Positions 8,558-17,201 of a stretch of 64,000 bases of DNA are shown piece by piece. This stretch comes from Pseudoroseomonas cervicalis. Lineage in GTDB: Bacteria > Pseudomonadota > Alphaproteobacteria > Acetobacterales > Acetobacteraceae. Within the stretch, counting starts at the first letter, position 1. Every line of letters starts with the position of its first letter. The stretch is from contig NZ_JAUTAJ010000003.1 of assembly GCF_030818485.1 (NCBI RefSeq), positions 124,001-188,000 on the forward strand, in the 5' to 3' direction. The notes below the pieces were generated by a model, which worked only from the letters and a program-made list of their open reading frames with translations, had not been told where the DNA came from and made no database searches. The position numbers and the translations under genes are program-made.

Positions 8558-9382
8558 ATGCCCCGCCCCCTGGCCACCGCGCCCGCCGAGCAGCTCGCCC
8601 GGCTGCGCTGGGTGCTGACCGATATCGACGACACGCTGACCCTGGATGGCCGCCTGCCCGCCGCCGCCTATGCCGCGCTGCAGGCGCTGGACGAGGCCGG
8701 CATCGCGGTGATCCCGGTCACCGGCCGCCCGGCCGGCTGGTGCGACGCCATCGCCCGCCATTGGCCGGTGGCCGGCGTGGTCGGCGAGAATGGCGCGCTG
8801 TGGTACGCCCTCGACCGCCGCGCCCGGCGCATGCTGCGCTGGCAGGCCCAGCCCGAGGCCGAGCGCCTGGCCAACCGCGCCCGGCTGATGCAGCTCGCCG
8901 AGGCCGCGCTGGCCGCCGTGCCGGGCAGCGCCATCGCCGCTGACCAGCCCTTCCGCCTGTTCGATGTCGCGGTGGATTTCTGCGAGGATGCCGGGCCGCT
9001 CGGGCTGGAGGCCGCCGAGCGCATCGCCGCCATCTTCCGCGCGGGTGGCGCGGAGGCCAAGGTCTCCTCGATCCACGTCAATGCCTGGATCGGCGGCTGG
9101 GACAAGCGCGCCGGCATCGAGGCGCTGTTCGCCGCGCGCTTCGAGCCCTTCGCGGCGGTGCGCGAGGCGGTGGCCTTCGCCGGCGACAGCGCCAATGACG
9201 CGCCGCTCTTCGGCGCCGTCGCCTGCTCGGTGGGCGTCGCCAATGTCGCCCCCTTCCTGGCCGGCATGGCGACGCCGCCGGCCTACATCACCCGCGCCGA
9301 GGGCGGCGCGGGCTTTGCCGAATTCGCCGACGCGCTGCTCAAGGCGCGCGGTGCCGTTTCCGTGGAGGAGAACGCCGCATGA
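8558..9382 (+). CDS. HAD-superfamily IIB (Cof/SPP-like) phosphatase
   Basis: Predicted 274 residues from ATG 8558; in-frame ATGs at 8534 and 8540 are possible, but the first lies inside the operator arm. HAD motif I is DIDDTLT, motif II VTGRP, and motif IV is FAGDSANDAPLF, with a IIB-type cap between, as in sucrose-phosphate and mannosyl-phosphoglycerate phosphatases. It should dephosphorylate a small sugar or polyol phosphate in the cytoplasm. The stop overlaps the next gene by 4 bp. As first gene of the phosphonate-type transporter and GlpD operon it may act on the imported ester; the substrate is unknown. Confidence 0.85.
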   Translation: MPRPLATAPAEQLARLRWVLTDIDDTLTLDGRLPAAAYAALQALDEAGIAVIPVTGRPAGWCDAIARHWPVAGVVGENGALWYALDRRARRMLRWQAQPEAERLANRARLMQLAEAALAAVPGSAIAADQPFRLFDVAVDFCEDAGPLGLEAAERIAAIFRAGGAEAKVSSIHVNAWIGGWDKRAGIEALFAARFEPFAAVREAVAFAGDSANDAPLFGAVACSVGVANVAPFLAGMATPPAYITRAEGGAGFAEFADALLKARGAVSVEENAA

Positions 9383-10497
9383 AGACCCATTTCCTGGCCG
9401 GCACCGCGCTGGCCCTCGCCCTCGGCGGCTGGGCCGCGCTGCAGAACGGCCCGGCGCTGGCCCAGGCCGCCGCCTGCGCCTTCCGCGGCGCGCTCGACGA
9501 GGCCTATTGCGACGCCAATCGCGACATGGTGGCCGATGCGCCGACCGACCCGGCGCGGCTGCGCGATCCGTCGACCATCGTCTTCACCTACACCCCCGTC
9601 GAGGATCCGGCGCTCTATGCCAGCCAGTTCCGCCCCTTCCTCGACCATCTGAGCCGCTGCACCGGCAAGCGCGCGGTGTATTTCCAGGTGACCTCGAACG
9701 CCGCCCAGGTCGAGGCGATGCGCTCCGGCCGGCTGCATGTGGCGGGCTTCTCCACCGGCCCGACCGCCTTCGCGGTGAACCTCGCCGGCGCCGTGCCCTT
9801 CGCGGTCAAGGGCAATGCCGAGGGCTATGAGAGCTACAAGGTCGTCATGCTGGTGCGCGCCGATAGCCCGTACCGGACCATGGCGGATCTGCGCGGCCGC
9901 CGCATCGCGCACACCTCGGCCACCTCCAATTCCGGCAATCTGGCGCCGCGCGCCTTCTTCCCCGGCCTCGGCCTGAAGCCGGACGAGGACTACCAGGTGG
10001 TCTATTCCGGCGGCCATGACCGCAGCGTGATGGGCGTCAATGCCGGCGACTATGACGCCGCCCCCGTCGCCTCCGATGTCTGGACCCGCATGGTCGCGCG
10101 CGGCCAGGTCAAGCGCGAGAATTTCCGCGTCATCTGGGAGAGCGAGCCCTTCCCGACCAGCGGCTTCGCCCTGGCCCACGACCTGCGGCCGGAACTCGCC
10201 CAGAAGATTCGCGACTGCTTCCTGGAATACCGCTTCCCGGAGCAGATGGCGCGCGATCTCGGCGGCAATGACCGCTTCTGGCCGGCCACCTATGCCGAGC
10301 AATGGGCGCCCGTGCGCGCCGTCGCCGATGCGGTGAACGCCCCCTACAACCGCGCCGCCTTCGACGCCGAGAGCCGGCGCGAGCTGGAGGCCGAGGCGCG
10401 CCGCCGCGCCCAGCAGCAGCAGCCGGCGGCGCCGACCCATGTCGCCCCCACGGGCGCCACGCCGGGCACCGCCCCTGGCGCCGCGGCGCCGCGCTGA
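9379..10497 (+). CDS. phnD: Phosphonate-type ABC transporter, periplasmic binding protein
   Basis: This 372-residue PhnD-family protein has an N-terminal signal peptide (MKTHFLAGTALALALGGWAA, cleavage near ALAQA). The ligand-binding fold shows VEAMRSGRLHVAGFSTGP, TMADLRGRRIAHTSATSNSG and the FPTSGFA segment near the C-terminal lobe. About 40 residues of Gln/Pro/Ala-rich tail extend past the fold, which is unusual. Start and stop of neighbours overlap by 4 bp or lie close, giving one transcript. The family binds phosphonates, phosphite or phosphate esters; with GlpD and a HAD phosphatase here and no C-P lyase genes, a glycerol phosphate-like ligand is plausible but unproven. Confidence 0.9.
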   Translation: MKTHFLAGTALALALGGWAALQNGPALAQAAACAFRGALDEAYCDANRDMVADAPTDPARLRDPSTIVFTYTPVEDPALYASQFRPFLDHLSRCTGKRAVYFQVTSNAAQVEAMRSGRLHVAGFSTGPTAFAVNLAGAVPFAVKGNAEGYESYKVVMLVRADSPYRTMADLRGRRIAHTSATSNSGNLAPRAFFPGLGLKPDEDYQVVYSGGHDRSVMGVNAGDYDAAPVASDVWTRMVARGQVKRENFRVIWESEPFPTSGFALAHDLRPELAQKIRDCFLEYRFPEQMARDLGGNDRFWPATYAEQWAPVRAVADAVNAPYNRAAFDAESRRELEAEARRRAQQQQPAAPTHVAPTGATPGTAPGAAAPR

Positions 10498-10518
10498 TCC
10501 ACGAGTGAAGGCCACACC

Positions 10519-11319
10519 ATGTCCGCCAGCATGACCGCAGCCCGACAGGACGCCGCCCCCGCCCCGGCCATCGCCCTGGAGATCAAGGGCCTGGTCAAGG
10601 AATACGCCGCCGGCAAGCCGGTGCTGAAAGGCATCGACATCGCCGTCCCGGCGGAGGGGATCACCGCCATCATCGGCCCCTCCGGCACCGGCAAGTCGAC
10701 GCTGATCCGCTGCATCAACCGCCTGGTCGAGCCCACACGGGGCTCGATCAGGCTGCACGGCACGGAGCTCACCGGCCTGTCGGGGCGGGAGCTGCGCATG
10801 GCGCGGCGGCGCATCGGCATGGTGTTCCAGGAATACAACCTGGTCGAGCGCCTGAGCGTGATGGAGAACGTGCTGAGCGGGCGGCTCGGCTATGTTCCGC
10901 TGTGGCGCGCCTGGCTGCGCAAATATCCGGAAGCCGACATCCAGCGCGCCTTCGCGCTGCTGGACGCGGTCGGCCTGCCGGAGCATGCGACCCGGCGCGC
11001 CGACGCCCTCTCGGGCGGCCAGCGCCAGCGCGTGGGCATCGCCCGCGCGCTGATGCAGCGCCCAGACATCCTGCTGGCCGACGAGCCGACCTCCTCCCTT
11101 GACCCGCGCACCGCGGTCGAGGTGCTGGAGCTGCTGACCAACCTGACCGCCGCCGAGGGCGTGCCGGTGATCATCAACATCCACAATGTCGACCTCGCCA
11201 AGCGCTACGCCCGGCGCATCATCGGCATGTCGGGTGGCAGCGTGATCTTCGACGGGCCGCCTGAGCAGCTCGAGACGCATCACCTGCGCGCCATCTATGG
11301 CGGCGAGGATTGGCTGTGA
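10519..11319 (+). CDS. phnC: Phosphonate-type ABC transporter, ATPase
   Basis: This 266-residue ATPase has Walker [10 protein letters not shown] (about 54-62), Q-loop [20 protein letters not shown], signature [15 protein letters not shown], Walker [13 protein letters not shown] and the H-loop NIHNVD. The NLV...ENVL.GRLGY stretch is typical of PhnC. It energises the two downstream permeases; its stop overlaps the first permease start in GTGA. Confidence 0.93.
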   Translation: MSASMTAARQDAAPAPAIALEIKGLVKEYAAGKPVLKGIDIAVPAEGITAIIGPSGTGKSTLIRCINRLVEPTRGSIRLHGTELTGLSGRELRMARRRIGMVFQEYNLVERLSVMENVLSGRLGYVPLWRAWLRKYPEADIQRAFALLDAVGLPEHATRRADALSGGQRQRVGIARALMQRPDILLADEPTSSLDPRTAVEVLELLTNLTAAEGVPVIINIHNVDLAKRYARRIIGMSGGSVIFDGPPEQLETHHLRAIYGGEDWL

Positions 11320-12122
11320 GCACCACCCTGCCGCAACCGGGGGCCGAGGCGGCGCGCCGCGTCGCCTTCGCCCCCAACTGGACGATGCGCATCGCGCTGC
11401 TCGCCCTCGCCCTCTACACCATCTGGGCCTGCAGCCGCCTCGGCCTGAGCTGGGAGCGCGTGGCGCATGGCATGGGCGAGGGCGGGCGGCTGCTCGCCCG
11501 CATGGTGCCGCCGAATTTCGAGCGCTGGTCGCTGCTGCTGGAAGGCCTGCTGGAGAGCCTGCAGATCGCCGTCCTCGCCTCGGCCATCGGCATCCTGCTC
11601 TCCCTGCCGCTCGGCGTGCTGGCGGCGCGCAACCTCTCGCCGGTCTGGATCTCGGCGCCGGTGCGCGCGGTGATCGCGGTCTGCCGCTCGCTGCACTACG
11701 TCATCGTCGCCATCCTCTTCGTCAAGGCGATCGGCTTCGGCGCGCTGGCCGGCACGGCGGCGCTGGTGGTGGCCTCGGTCGGCTTCATCGCCAAGCTCTT
11801 CGCCGAGGCCATCGAGGAGATCTCGATGAAGCAGGTGGAGGCGATCCGCGCCACGGGCGCGGGCGTGATGAAGGTGCTGGCCTATGCGGTGCTGCCGCAG
11901 GTCGCCTCGCGCTTCATCGGCTTCAGCCTGTACCAGCTCGACAGCAATCTGCGGAACTCGACGCTGGTTGGCATCGTCGGCGCCGGCGGCATCGGCGGCA
12001 CGCTGTTCGCCGCCTTCAAGCGCTTCGACTACGACTTCGTGGCGGCCATCCTGCTCGCCATCATCGCCCTCATCTTCCTGGCCGAGATCATCTCCGGCCG
12101 TGTCCGGGCCGCCCTGCGATGA
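11316..12122 (+). CDS. phnE: Phosphonate-type ABC transporter, permease 1
   Basis: Predicted 268-residue inner-membrane permease with about six hydrophobic segments and the cytoplasmic EAA loop ([33 protein letters not shown]) that docks the ATPase. A GTG at 11316 overlapping the phnC stop (GTGA) is preferred; a TTG at 11310 is in frame. Its stop overlaps the start of the second permease in ATGA. Two tandem PhnE proteins form the heterodimeric channel. Confidence 0.9.
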   Translation: MSTTLPQPGAEAARRVAFAPNWTMRIALLALALYTIWACSRLGLSWERVAHGMGEGGRLLARMVPPNFERWSLLLEGLLESLQIAVLASAIGILLSLPLGVLAARNLSPVWISAPVRAVIAVCRSLHYVIVAILFVKAIGFGALAGTAALVVASVGFIAKLFAEAIEEISMKQVEAIRATGAGVMKVLAYAVLPQVASRFIGFSLYQLDSNLRNSTLVGIVGAGGIGGTLFAAFKRFDYDFVAAILLAIIALIFLAEIISGRVRAALR

Positions 12123-12973
12123 ACAGCATGACCCCCAGCATGGACCGCCTCCCCGGCGGCCCCTCCGGTGATCCCACCGCGCCGCTGCGGCGCGAATGGC
12201 ACCGCTTCACCCCGGCCCAGCGCCTCTCGCGCTGGCTGGTCTGGCTGGTCTGCGTCGCCGCCGTGGTCTGGGCGGTGCGCAGCATCGACATCATCCCGGA
12301 ATTCCTGGTCGATGCGCCGGAGCAGATGGCCGACATGCTGGTGCGCATGTGGCCGCCCGACCTCGCGCATTACTACCCCGAGGTGCACAACGCGCTGATC
12401 GAGACGCTGCACATCGCGACCCTCGGCACCGTGTTCTGCTTTGTGCTCGCCGTGCCGCTGGCGCTGCTGGCGGCGCGCAACATCTGCACCATCAAGCCGC
12501 TGAACACCCTGGCGCAGCTCGGGCTCGTCGCCTCGCGCTCGGTCAACTCGCTGGTCTGGGCGCTGCTCTTCGTCGCCATCTTCGGCCCTGGTGCTGCGGC
12601 GGGTGTCTTCGCCATCGCCTTCCGCTCGGTGGGCTTCGTCGGCAAGCTGCTGGCCGAGGCGCTGGAGGAGACCAACCAGGGCCCGCGCGAGGCGCTGCGC
12701 GCCTCCGGCGCCTCCTGGGGGGCGGAGCTGCTGAAGGGCGTCTGGCCGCAGGTGCAGCCGGCCTTCTGGGGAATCGCCCTGTTCCGCTGGGACATCAATG
12801 TGCGCGAGAGCGCGGTGCTCGGCCTGGTGGGCGCCGGCGGCATCGGCCTGGTGCTGGACGACGCCATCAACTTCTTCCAGTGGGAGCGCGTGGCCACCGT
12901 GCTGCTCGCCATCCTGGTCGTGGTGCTGCTGGCCGAGATCGTGGTGACCCGCGTGCGGGCGAGGCTGATCTGA
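12119..12973 (+). CDS. phnE: Phosphonate-type ABC transporter, permease 2
   Basis: This 284-residue permease has a cytoplasmic N-terminus of about 40 residues, hydrophobic segments, and the EAA loop EALEETNQGPREALRASGASWGAELLKGVWPQ. GLVGAGGIGLVLDDAINFFQW is typical of PhnE. The start overlaps the stop of permease 1; the stop is 1 bp before glpD, so the dehydrogenase is part of the same transcript. Confidence 0.9.
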   Translation: MNSMTPSMDRLPGGPSGDPTAPLRREWHRFTPAQRLSRWLVWLVCVAAVVWAVRSIDIIPEFLVDAPEQMADMLVRMWPPDLAHYYPEVHNALIETLHIATLGTVFCFVLAVPLALLAARNICTIKPLNTLAQLGLVASRSVNSLVWALLFVAIFGPGAAAGVFAIAFRSVGFVGKLLAEALEETNQGPREALRASGASWGAELLKGVWPQVQPAFWGIALFRWDINVRESAVLGLVGAGGIGLVLDDAINFFQWERVATVLLAILVVVLLAEIVVTRVRARLI

Positions 12974-12974
12974 G

Positions 12975-14468
12975 ATGCGCGACATGGTCGATCTCCTGGT
13001 GATCGGCGGCGGCGCCAATGGCGCCGGCATCGCGCGCGACGCGGCGGGGCGGGGTCTGTCCGTCCTGCTCGTCGAGCGCGGCGATCTGGGCGGGGCCACC
13101 TCCTCCGCCTCCTCCAAGCTGATCCATGGCGGGCTGCGCTACCTGGAGCATTACGAGTTCCGCCTGGTGCGCGAGGCGCTGGCGGAGCGCGAGGTGCTGC
13201 TGCGCCTGGCCCCGCACATCGTCTGGCCGATGCGCTTCGTGCTGCCGCACCTGCCCGAGATGCGGCCGCGCTGGATGCTGCGCGCCGGCCTGTTCCTCTA
13301 TGACCACCTGGCCAAGCGCGTCACCCTGCCGGGCAGCGAGGCGCTGGATTTCCGCCGCCATCCCTGGGGCGGCCCGCTGAACGGCCAGGCCACGCATGGC
13401 TTCGCCTATTCCGACGCCTGGGTCGAGGATGCGCGGCTGGTCGTGCTGAACGCCCGCGACGCCGCCGCGCGCGGCGCCGAGATCCGCGTGCGCACGGGCT
13501 TCACCAGCGCCACCCGCGGCCCCGATGGCTGGAGCGTGACGCTGACCGGCGAGGATGGCCGCGCCGCGACGGTGCAGGCCCGCGCCATCGCCAACGCCGC
13601 CGGCCCCTGGGTGATGCAGGCGCTGGAAGGCACCGGCGTCGCGGCACCCGACCGCGTGCGGCTGGTGCGCGGCAGCCACATCGTCGTGCCCGCCCTCTAT
13701 GAGGGCAACCAGGCCTATATCCTGCAGAATGACGACCGGCGCGTGGTCTTCGTCATCCCCTATGAGGGGCGCTTCACCCTGATCGGCACCACCGACATGC
13801 CGCACGCCGCCGATGCCGGCCCGCCGCGCTGCACGCCGGAGGAGGCCGCCTATCTCTGCCGCGCCGTCTCCCGCCAGTTCCGCAAGCCGGTGACGCCGGA
13901 CGACATCGTCTGGACCTATTCCGGCGTGCGCCCGCTGCACGATGATGGCGCCGAGAATCCGTCCGCCGTGACGCGCGACTACGTGCTGAAGATGGACCGT
14001 AAGGCGGCGCCGCTGCTCTCCGTCTTCGGCGGCAAGATCACCACCTATCGCCGCCTGGCCGAGGACGCCGCGACGCAGCTCTGCGAGGCGCTGGGCCGCA
14101 ACGCCGCGCCCTGGACGGGGAACGCCGTGCTGCCGGGGGGCGATCTGGGTGGCAAGAGCACCGAGGCCTTCATCGCCGAGGCCGCGCGGCGCTATCCCTT
14201 CATCGAGGGCGGCACCCTGCGCCGGCTGTTCCACTGCTATGGCGGCGAGCTCGACGCGGCGCTGGGGCATGCGCGCAGCGCCGCCGATCTCGGCCGCGAG
14301 CTCGGCGGCGGCATCACCGAGCGCGAGCTGGAATGGATGGTGCAGCAGGAATGGGTGCGCGCGCCGGAAGACGCCCTCTGGCGCCGCACCAAGCGCGGGC
14401 TGCACATGACGGAAGCCGAACGCGAAAGCTTCGCGCAGGCCTTTACGCAGGTGGCGCAGGCGGCCTGA
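12975..14468 (+). CDS. glpD: Aerobic glycerol-3-phosphate dehydrogenase
   Basis: GlpD oxidises sn-glycerol 3-phosphate to dihydroxyacetone phosphate and passes electrons to quinone at the inner membrane. The 497-residue protein has the FAD loop VIGGGANGAGIARDAAGRG (residues 9-27), the GlpD signature SSKLIHGGLRYLEHYEF, FVIPYEGRFTLIGTTDMPH and the C-terminal FGGKITTYRRLAEDA plus a small helical domain. Length is normal. As last gene behind a transporter of phosphorylated compounds it suggests that the cargo yields glycerol 3-phosphate. Alternative ATG at 12984. Confidence 0.95.
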   Translation: MRDMVDLLVIGGGANGAGIARDAAGRGLSVLLVERGDLGGATSSASSKLIHGGLRYLEHYEFRLVREALAEREVLLRLAPHIVWPMRFVLPHLPEMRPRWMLRAGLFLYDHLAKRVTLPGSEALDFRRHPWGGPLNGQATHGFAYSDAWVEDARLVVLNARDAAARGAEIRVRTGFTSATRGPDGWSVTLTGEDGRAATVQARAIANAAGPWVMQALEGTGVAAPDRVRLVRGSHIVVPALYEGNQAYILQNDDRRVVFVIPYEGRFTLIGTTDMPHAADAGPPRCTPEEAAYLCRAVSRQFRKPVTPDDIVWTYSGVRPLHDDGAENPSAVTRDYVLKMDRKAAPLLSVFGGKITTYRRLAEDAATQLCEALGRNAAPWTGNAVLPGGDLGGKSTEAFIAEAARRYPFIEGGTLRRLFHCYGGELDAALGHARSAADLGRELGGGITERELEWMVQQEWVRAPEDALWRRTKRGLHMTEAERESFAQAFTQVAQAA

Positions 14469-14475
14469 GGACGGG

Positions 14476-14541
14476 CCAAGGGGGCGCTGCCCCCTTGGAT
14501 CCCCCGCCGGGGTGGCAGGGCCACCCCGGACCCCGCCTTCA
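14476..14541. repeat. Double-hairpin intergenic repeat, copy 1
   Basis: Two perfect 10-bp stems follow each other: CCAAGGGGGC / GCCCCCTTGG (14476-14498) and CCGGGGTGGC / GCCACCCCGG (14507-14529), then ACCCCGCC. It lies between the convergent ends of glpD and the CobW-type gene, so it may act as a terminator or mRNA-end barrier. Copy 2 with the same architecture is at 56918-56972. Confidence 0.7.
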
Positions 14542-15501
14542 GTCGCAGCGCAACCGGCGCTCCGAAAGGCGGGAGAGGCGCACAGGGGCGTCGCCATCCA
14601 CGCCGCGCAGCGCCTCGGGGTCCAGGCCGCGGGCGATCACCACCAGCGCCTCCGGCGTGCGCGCGCTGCGCGGCATCGGCACGGGCGGGCTCTGCAGCGT
14701 GCCCACCAGCTGCACCAGCAGCGCCGTCTCCGGCGCATGCGGGGGATGCAGGAACCCCTTCACCCGCAGCAGCCTCTCGCCGGCGAAAGCCGCCAGATTC
14801 TCCAGCCAGTCCAGCCGGTCCTCCCAGGAGGCGTCCTCGCTGAACTCGGCCAGCGTGACGCCGACCTCCGGATGCGCGCGCCCGGTCTCCGGAAAGCCGG
14901 CGGCGAGGCCGGGTGCGACGGTGAAGGCGGCAAGCGCCCGGCGCGCCGGATCCTCCTCCACCACGCGGGCGGCCAGCGGATTGATGCCTTCCACCAGCGC
15001 CAGCGCGGCTTCGGGCGGCGCCTGGTCCAGCTTGGTCAGCACCACCGTGTCGGCGGCCGCGATCTGCGCGGCGAATTCCTCGAAATGCGCGGCGCGGGAC
15101 GGCGCCTGGGCCGCGTCGCAGGTGGCCACCACCCGCACCCGCAGCCCCAGCGGCGAGAGCGGCGCCAGCGAGCGCAGGATCGGCCCCGGCTTCGACAACC
15201 CGCTGCATTCCAGGATGATGCGGCGGAACGGCCCCTGCCCCGCCTCCCGCCGCTGCCGCAGCAGCGCCTCCACCGTGAAAACCAAATCGTTGGTCAGCGA
15301 GCAGCAGACGCAGCCATTGTTCAGCAGCGCCAGCGGCACCGTGCCGCCATCGGCGACGATGGCGCCATCGACATCGATCTGCCCCGCCTCGTTGACGATG
15401 ACGGCCGTATCGGCCGCCTCCGGCAGGGCCAGCCAGTCGCGCAGCAGCGTCGTCTTGCCGCTGCCGAGGAAGCCGGCCAGCAGGATGAACTCGGCGCTCA
15501 T
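14539..15501 (-). CDS. CobW/COG0523-type metal-trafficking GTPase
   Basis: This 320-residue G3E GTPase has P-loop GFLGSGKTT (residues 9-17), a CxCC-type metal motif in NNGCVCCSLTNDL, ECSGLSKP, and TKLD as specificity motif, followed by a C-terminal CobW domain ending at the stop. The family delivers Zn or Co to client enzymes. Its start overlaps the stop of the amidohydrolase by 4 bp (ATGA), and amidohydrolases are metal enzymes, so metallation of that neighbour is an attractive inference. Confidence 0.88.
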   Translation of the reverse strand: MSAEFILLAGFLGSGKTTLLRDWLALPEAADTAVIVNEAGQIDVDGAIVADGGTVPLALLNNGCVCCSLTNDLVFTVEALLRQRREAGQGPFRRIILECSGLSKPGPILRSLAPLSPLGLRVRVVATCDAAQAPSRAAHFEEFAAQIAAADTVVLTKLDQAPPEAALALVEGINPLAARVVEEDPARRALAAFTVAPGLAAGFPETGRAHPEVGVTLAEFSEDASWEDRLDWLENLAAFAGERLLRVKGFLHPPHAPETALLVQLVGTLQSPPVPMPRSARTPEALVVIARGLDPEALRGVDGDAPVRLSRLSERRLRCD

Positions 15502-17099
15502 GCCGGCGTGGGCGTCTTCGCCTGCTCGGCCTCTAGCGCCTTCTGCTCGGCCACCATGCGGCGCAGATCGGCCAGCATCGCCGGCACGTCGAAGACCAGC
15601 CCGCCGCGGATGGTGTGGCGCAGCGCCTGGCGCCATTCCGGCTGGCCGGTGGCATCGTTCAGCCGCAGCGCGCCGGTGCCGTAGAGCAGCTTGAAATCCT
15701 CGAGCGGGTTCTCGTCCAGCACCAGCAGGTCCGCCCGCTTGCCGACCTCGATGCTGCCGGTCTCCGCATCCAGCCCGAGCAGCTCGGCGCCCTGGATGGT
15801 GGCGGAGCGCAGCACCTCGAGCGGGTTGAAGCCGGCCTCCTGCAGCAGCTCCAGTTCGCGCACATAGCCGAAGCCGAAGGTCTGGAAGATGAAGCCGGAA
15901 TCGCTGCCGGTGCAGACCCGCCCGCCGCGGTTCTTGTACTCGTTCAGGAAGGTCATCCACAGGCGGTAATGCTGCTTCCAGTCGATCTCGTTGCCGACCG
16001 ACCAGCGGAACCAGTAGGAGCCATGCCCGCCGCGCGCCGGCTGGAAGAAGCGCCACATGCTGGGCCAGGTGTAGTCGTCATGCCAGTCGGCGCGGCGCAT
16101 GCGCATCACGTCGCGATTGGCGTCGTAGATCGTCATGGTGGGCACGAAGGTGAAGTCGAGCGTCAGGAAGCGCTCCATCACCTCGTTCCACTTGGCGCTG
16201 CCCGGCTCGGCCGCCTGCTGGAAGGTCTGGCCGGCGGAGGAGAAGCGGAAATACTCGTCATTGTAGTTGTAGCCGGCGGGGTAGCTCTGCACGATTCGGT
16301 TGTCGTAGAGCGCCTCGGGCAGGCCGTAATAATGCTCGGCGCTGGTCAGGCCCCATTCGGCGGTGGTCAGCGCGTTCATCCGCGTCACCGCCTGCTGCGC
16401 ATGGTGGCAGCCGGTGCGCAGGCCGAGCTCGCGGCATTCGGCCAGCGCCGCCTTCATGATGGCCGGCGGCGCGCCGAAGAACTTCACGCCATCCGCGCCA
16501 CGCTCCTTCAGGCGGCGCAGCCAGGCGCGCGCCTCGTCCGGCGTGTGGATGGTCTTCAGCATGTCGTTGACGGCGGGGAAATAGGCATGCGCCACGATGC
16601 GCGGCGCCGCGATGCGGTTGGCGGCGGAGGCCTCGCGCTGCTCGACCATCCAGTCGATGCCGCTGAAGCAGCCCATCTCGCGCACCGTGGTGACGCCATG
16701 CGCCAGCCACAGCTTGTAGACATAGTCGGCCGGCGCCGGCGTGCCGTGCAGCGCGTGATAGGGCACGCCCGCATGGGTGTGGCAATCGATCAGGCCGGGG
16801 GTGACGAATTTGCCGTGGCAGTCGATCTCGACCTCGCCCTCGGGCGGGCGGCGGGAGGGGCTGATCGGCTTGCCTGGCGTGCCGACGGCGACGATGGCGG
16901 CGATGCGGTCATTCTCGATGACGATATCGGCCGGGCCCCAGGGCGGCGCGCCGGTGCCGTCGATGATGGTGGCGCCGCGCAGCACCAGCCTGCCATAGGG
17001 CCCGGCGCCGCAATCGCGCGCGGTGGCCGCCGGCACGGGCGGCATGCCCATCTTCAGGTTCCGGGCGGTGATCTCCTGCCCCACATCCGGATTGCTCAT
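15498..17099 (-). CDS. Amidohydrolase (imidazolonepropionase-like)
   Basis: A 533-residue cytoplasmic protein of the metal-dependent amidohydrolase superfamily. GKFVTPGLIDCHTHAGVPYH supplies the HxH metal site near residue 113, HAYFPAV and CHHAQQAVTRM later ligands, and CTGSDSGF the catalytic Asp; the C-terminal EVGKRADLLVLDENPLEDF returns to the beta-sandwich. The start at 17099 is preferred to an ATG at 17105 because AAGGA then lies 7 bases upstream. The gene is preceded by a perfect 10-bp-arm palindrome (17135-17156) and followed, with overlap, by the CobW-type gene. Substrate unknown. Confidence 0.88.
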   Translation of the reverse strand: MSNPDVGQEITARNLKMGMPPVPAATARDCGAGPYGRLVLRGATIIDGTGAPPWGPADIVIENDRIAAIVAVGTPGKPISPSRRPPEGEVEIDCHGKFVTPGLIDCHTHAGVPYHALHGTPAPADYVYKLWLAHGVTTVREMGCFSGIDWMVEQREASAANRIAAPRIVAHAYFPAVNDMLKTIHTPDEARAWLRRLKERGADGVKFFGAPPAIMKAALAECRELGLRTGCHHAQQAVTRMNALTTAEWGLTSAEHYYGLPEALYDNRIVQSYPAGYNYNDEYFRFSSAGQTFQQAAEPGSAKWNEVMERFLTLDFTFVPTMTIYDANRDVMRMRRADWHDDYTWPSMWRFFQPARGGHGSYWFRWSVGNEIDWKQHYRLWMTFLNEYKNRGGRVCTGSDSGFIFQTFGFGYVRELELLQEAGFNPLEVLRSATIQGAELLGLDAETGSIEVGKRADLLVLDENPLEDFKLLYGTGALRLNDATGQPEWRQALRHTIRGGLVFDVPAMLADLRRMVAEQKALEAEQAKTPTPA

Positions 17100-17134
17100 G
17101 GACATTTCCTTTTGTCTTCTGGTGGGAGGTCCAG

Positions 17135-17156
17135 GGTCAAACATGTATGTTTGACC
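17135..17156. promoter_or_regulatory. Palindromic operator before amidohydrolase gene
   Basis: Perfect 10-bp arms GGTCAAACAT and ATGTTTGACC surround a 2-bp centre. It is 36 bases upstream of the amidohydrolase start. Read on the minus strand it contains ACATGTTTGACC, identical to the left arm of the operator at 8494-8505, so the DeoR-type regulator at 7699-8490 is a candidate binder of both. Confidence 0.7.
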
Positions 17157-17176
17157 AGGTTCCTGGCGGGGAGAGT

Positions 17177-17201
17177 GTGAGAGGGGCGGCGCCCCTCTCA
17201 C
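17177..17201 (-). terminator. Hairpin at the end of the polyamine-type ABC operon
   Basis: GTGAGAGGGG (17177-17186) pairs with CCCCTCTCAC (17192-17201) around CGGCG, an 11-bp stem counting one C-G in the loop. It spans the stop codon of the last permease gene and separates that operon from the amidohydrolase promoter. No U-run follows, so its terminator role is likely but not certain. Confidence 0.55.

Noticed and set aside
9379..12973. C-P lyase phosphonate pathway
   Set aside because: Only the transporter genes are present; no phnG-M or phosphonatase homologue occurs in the window.
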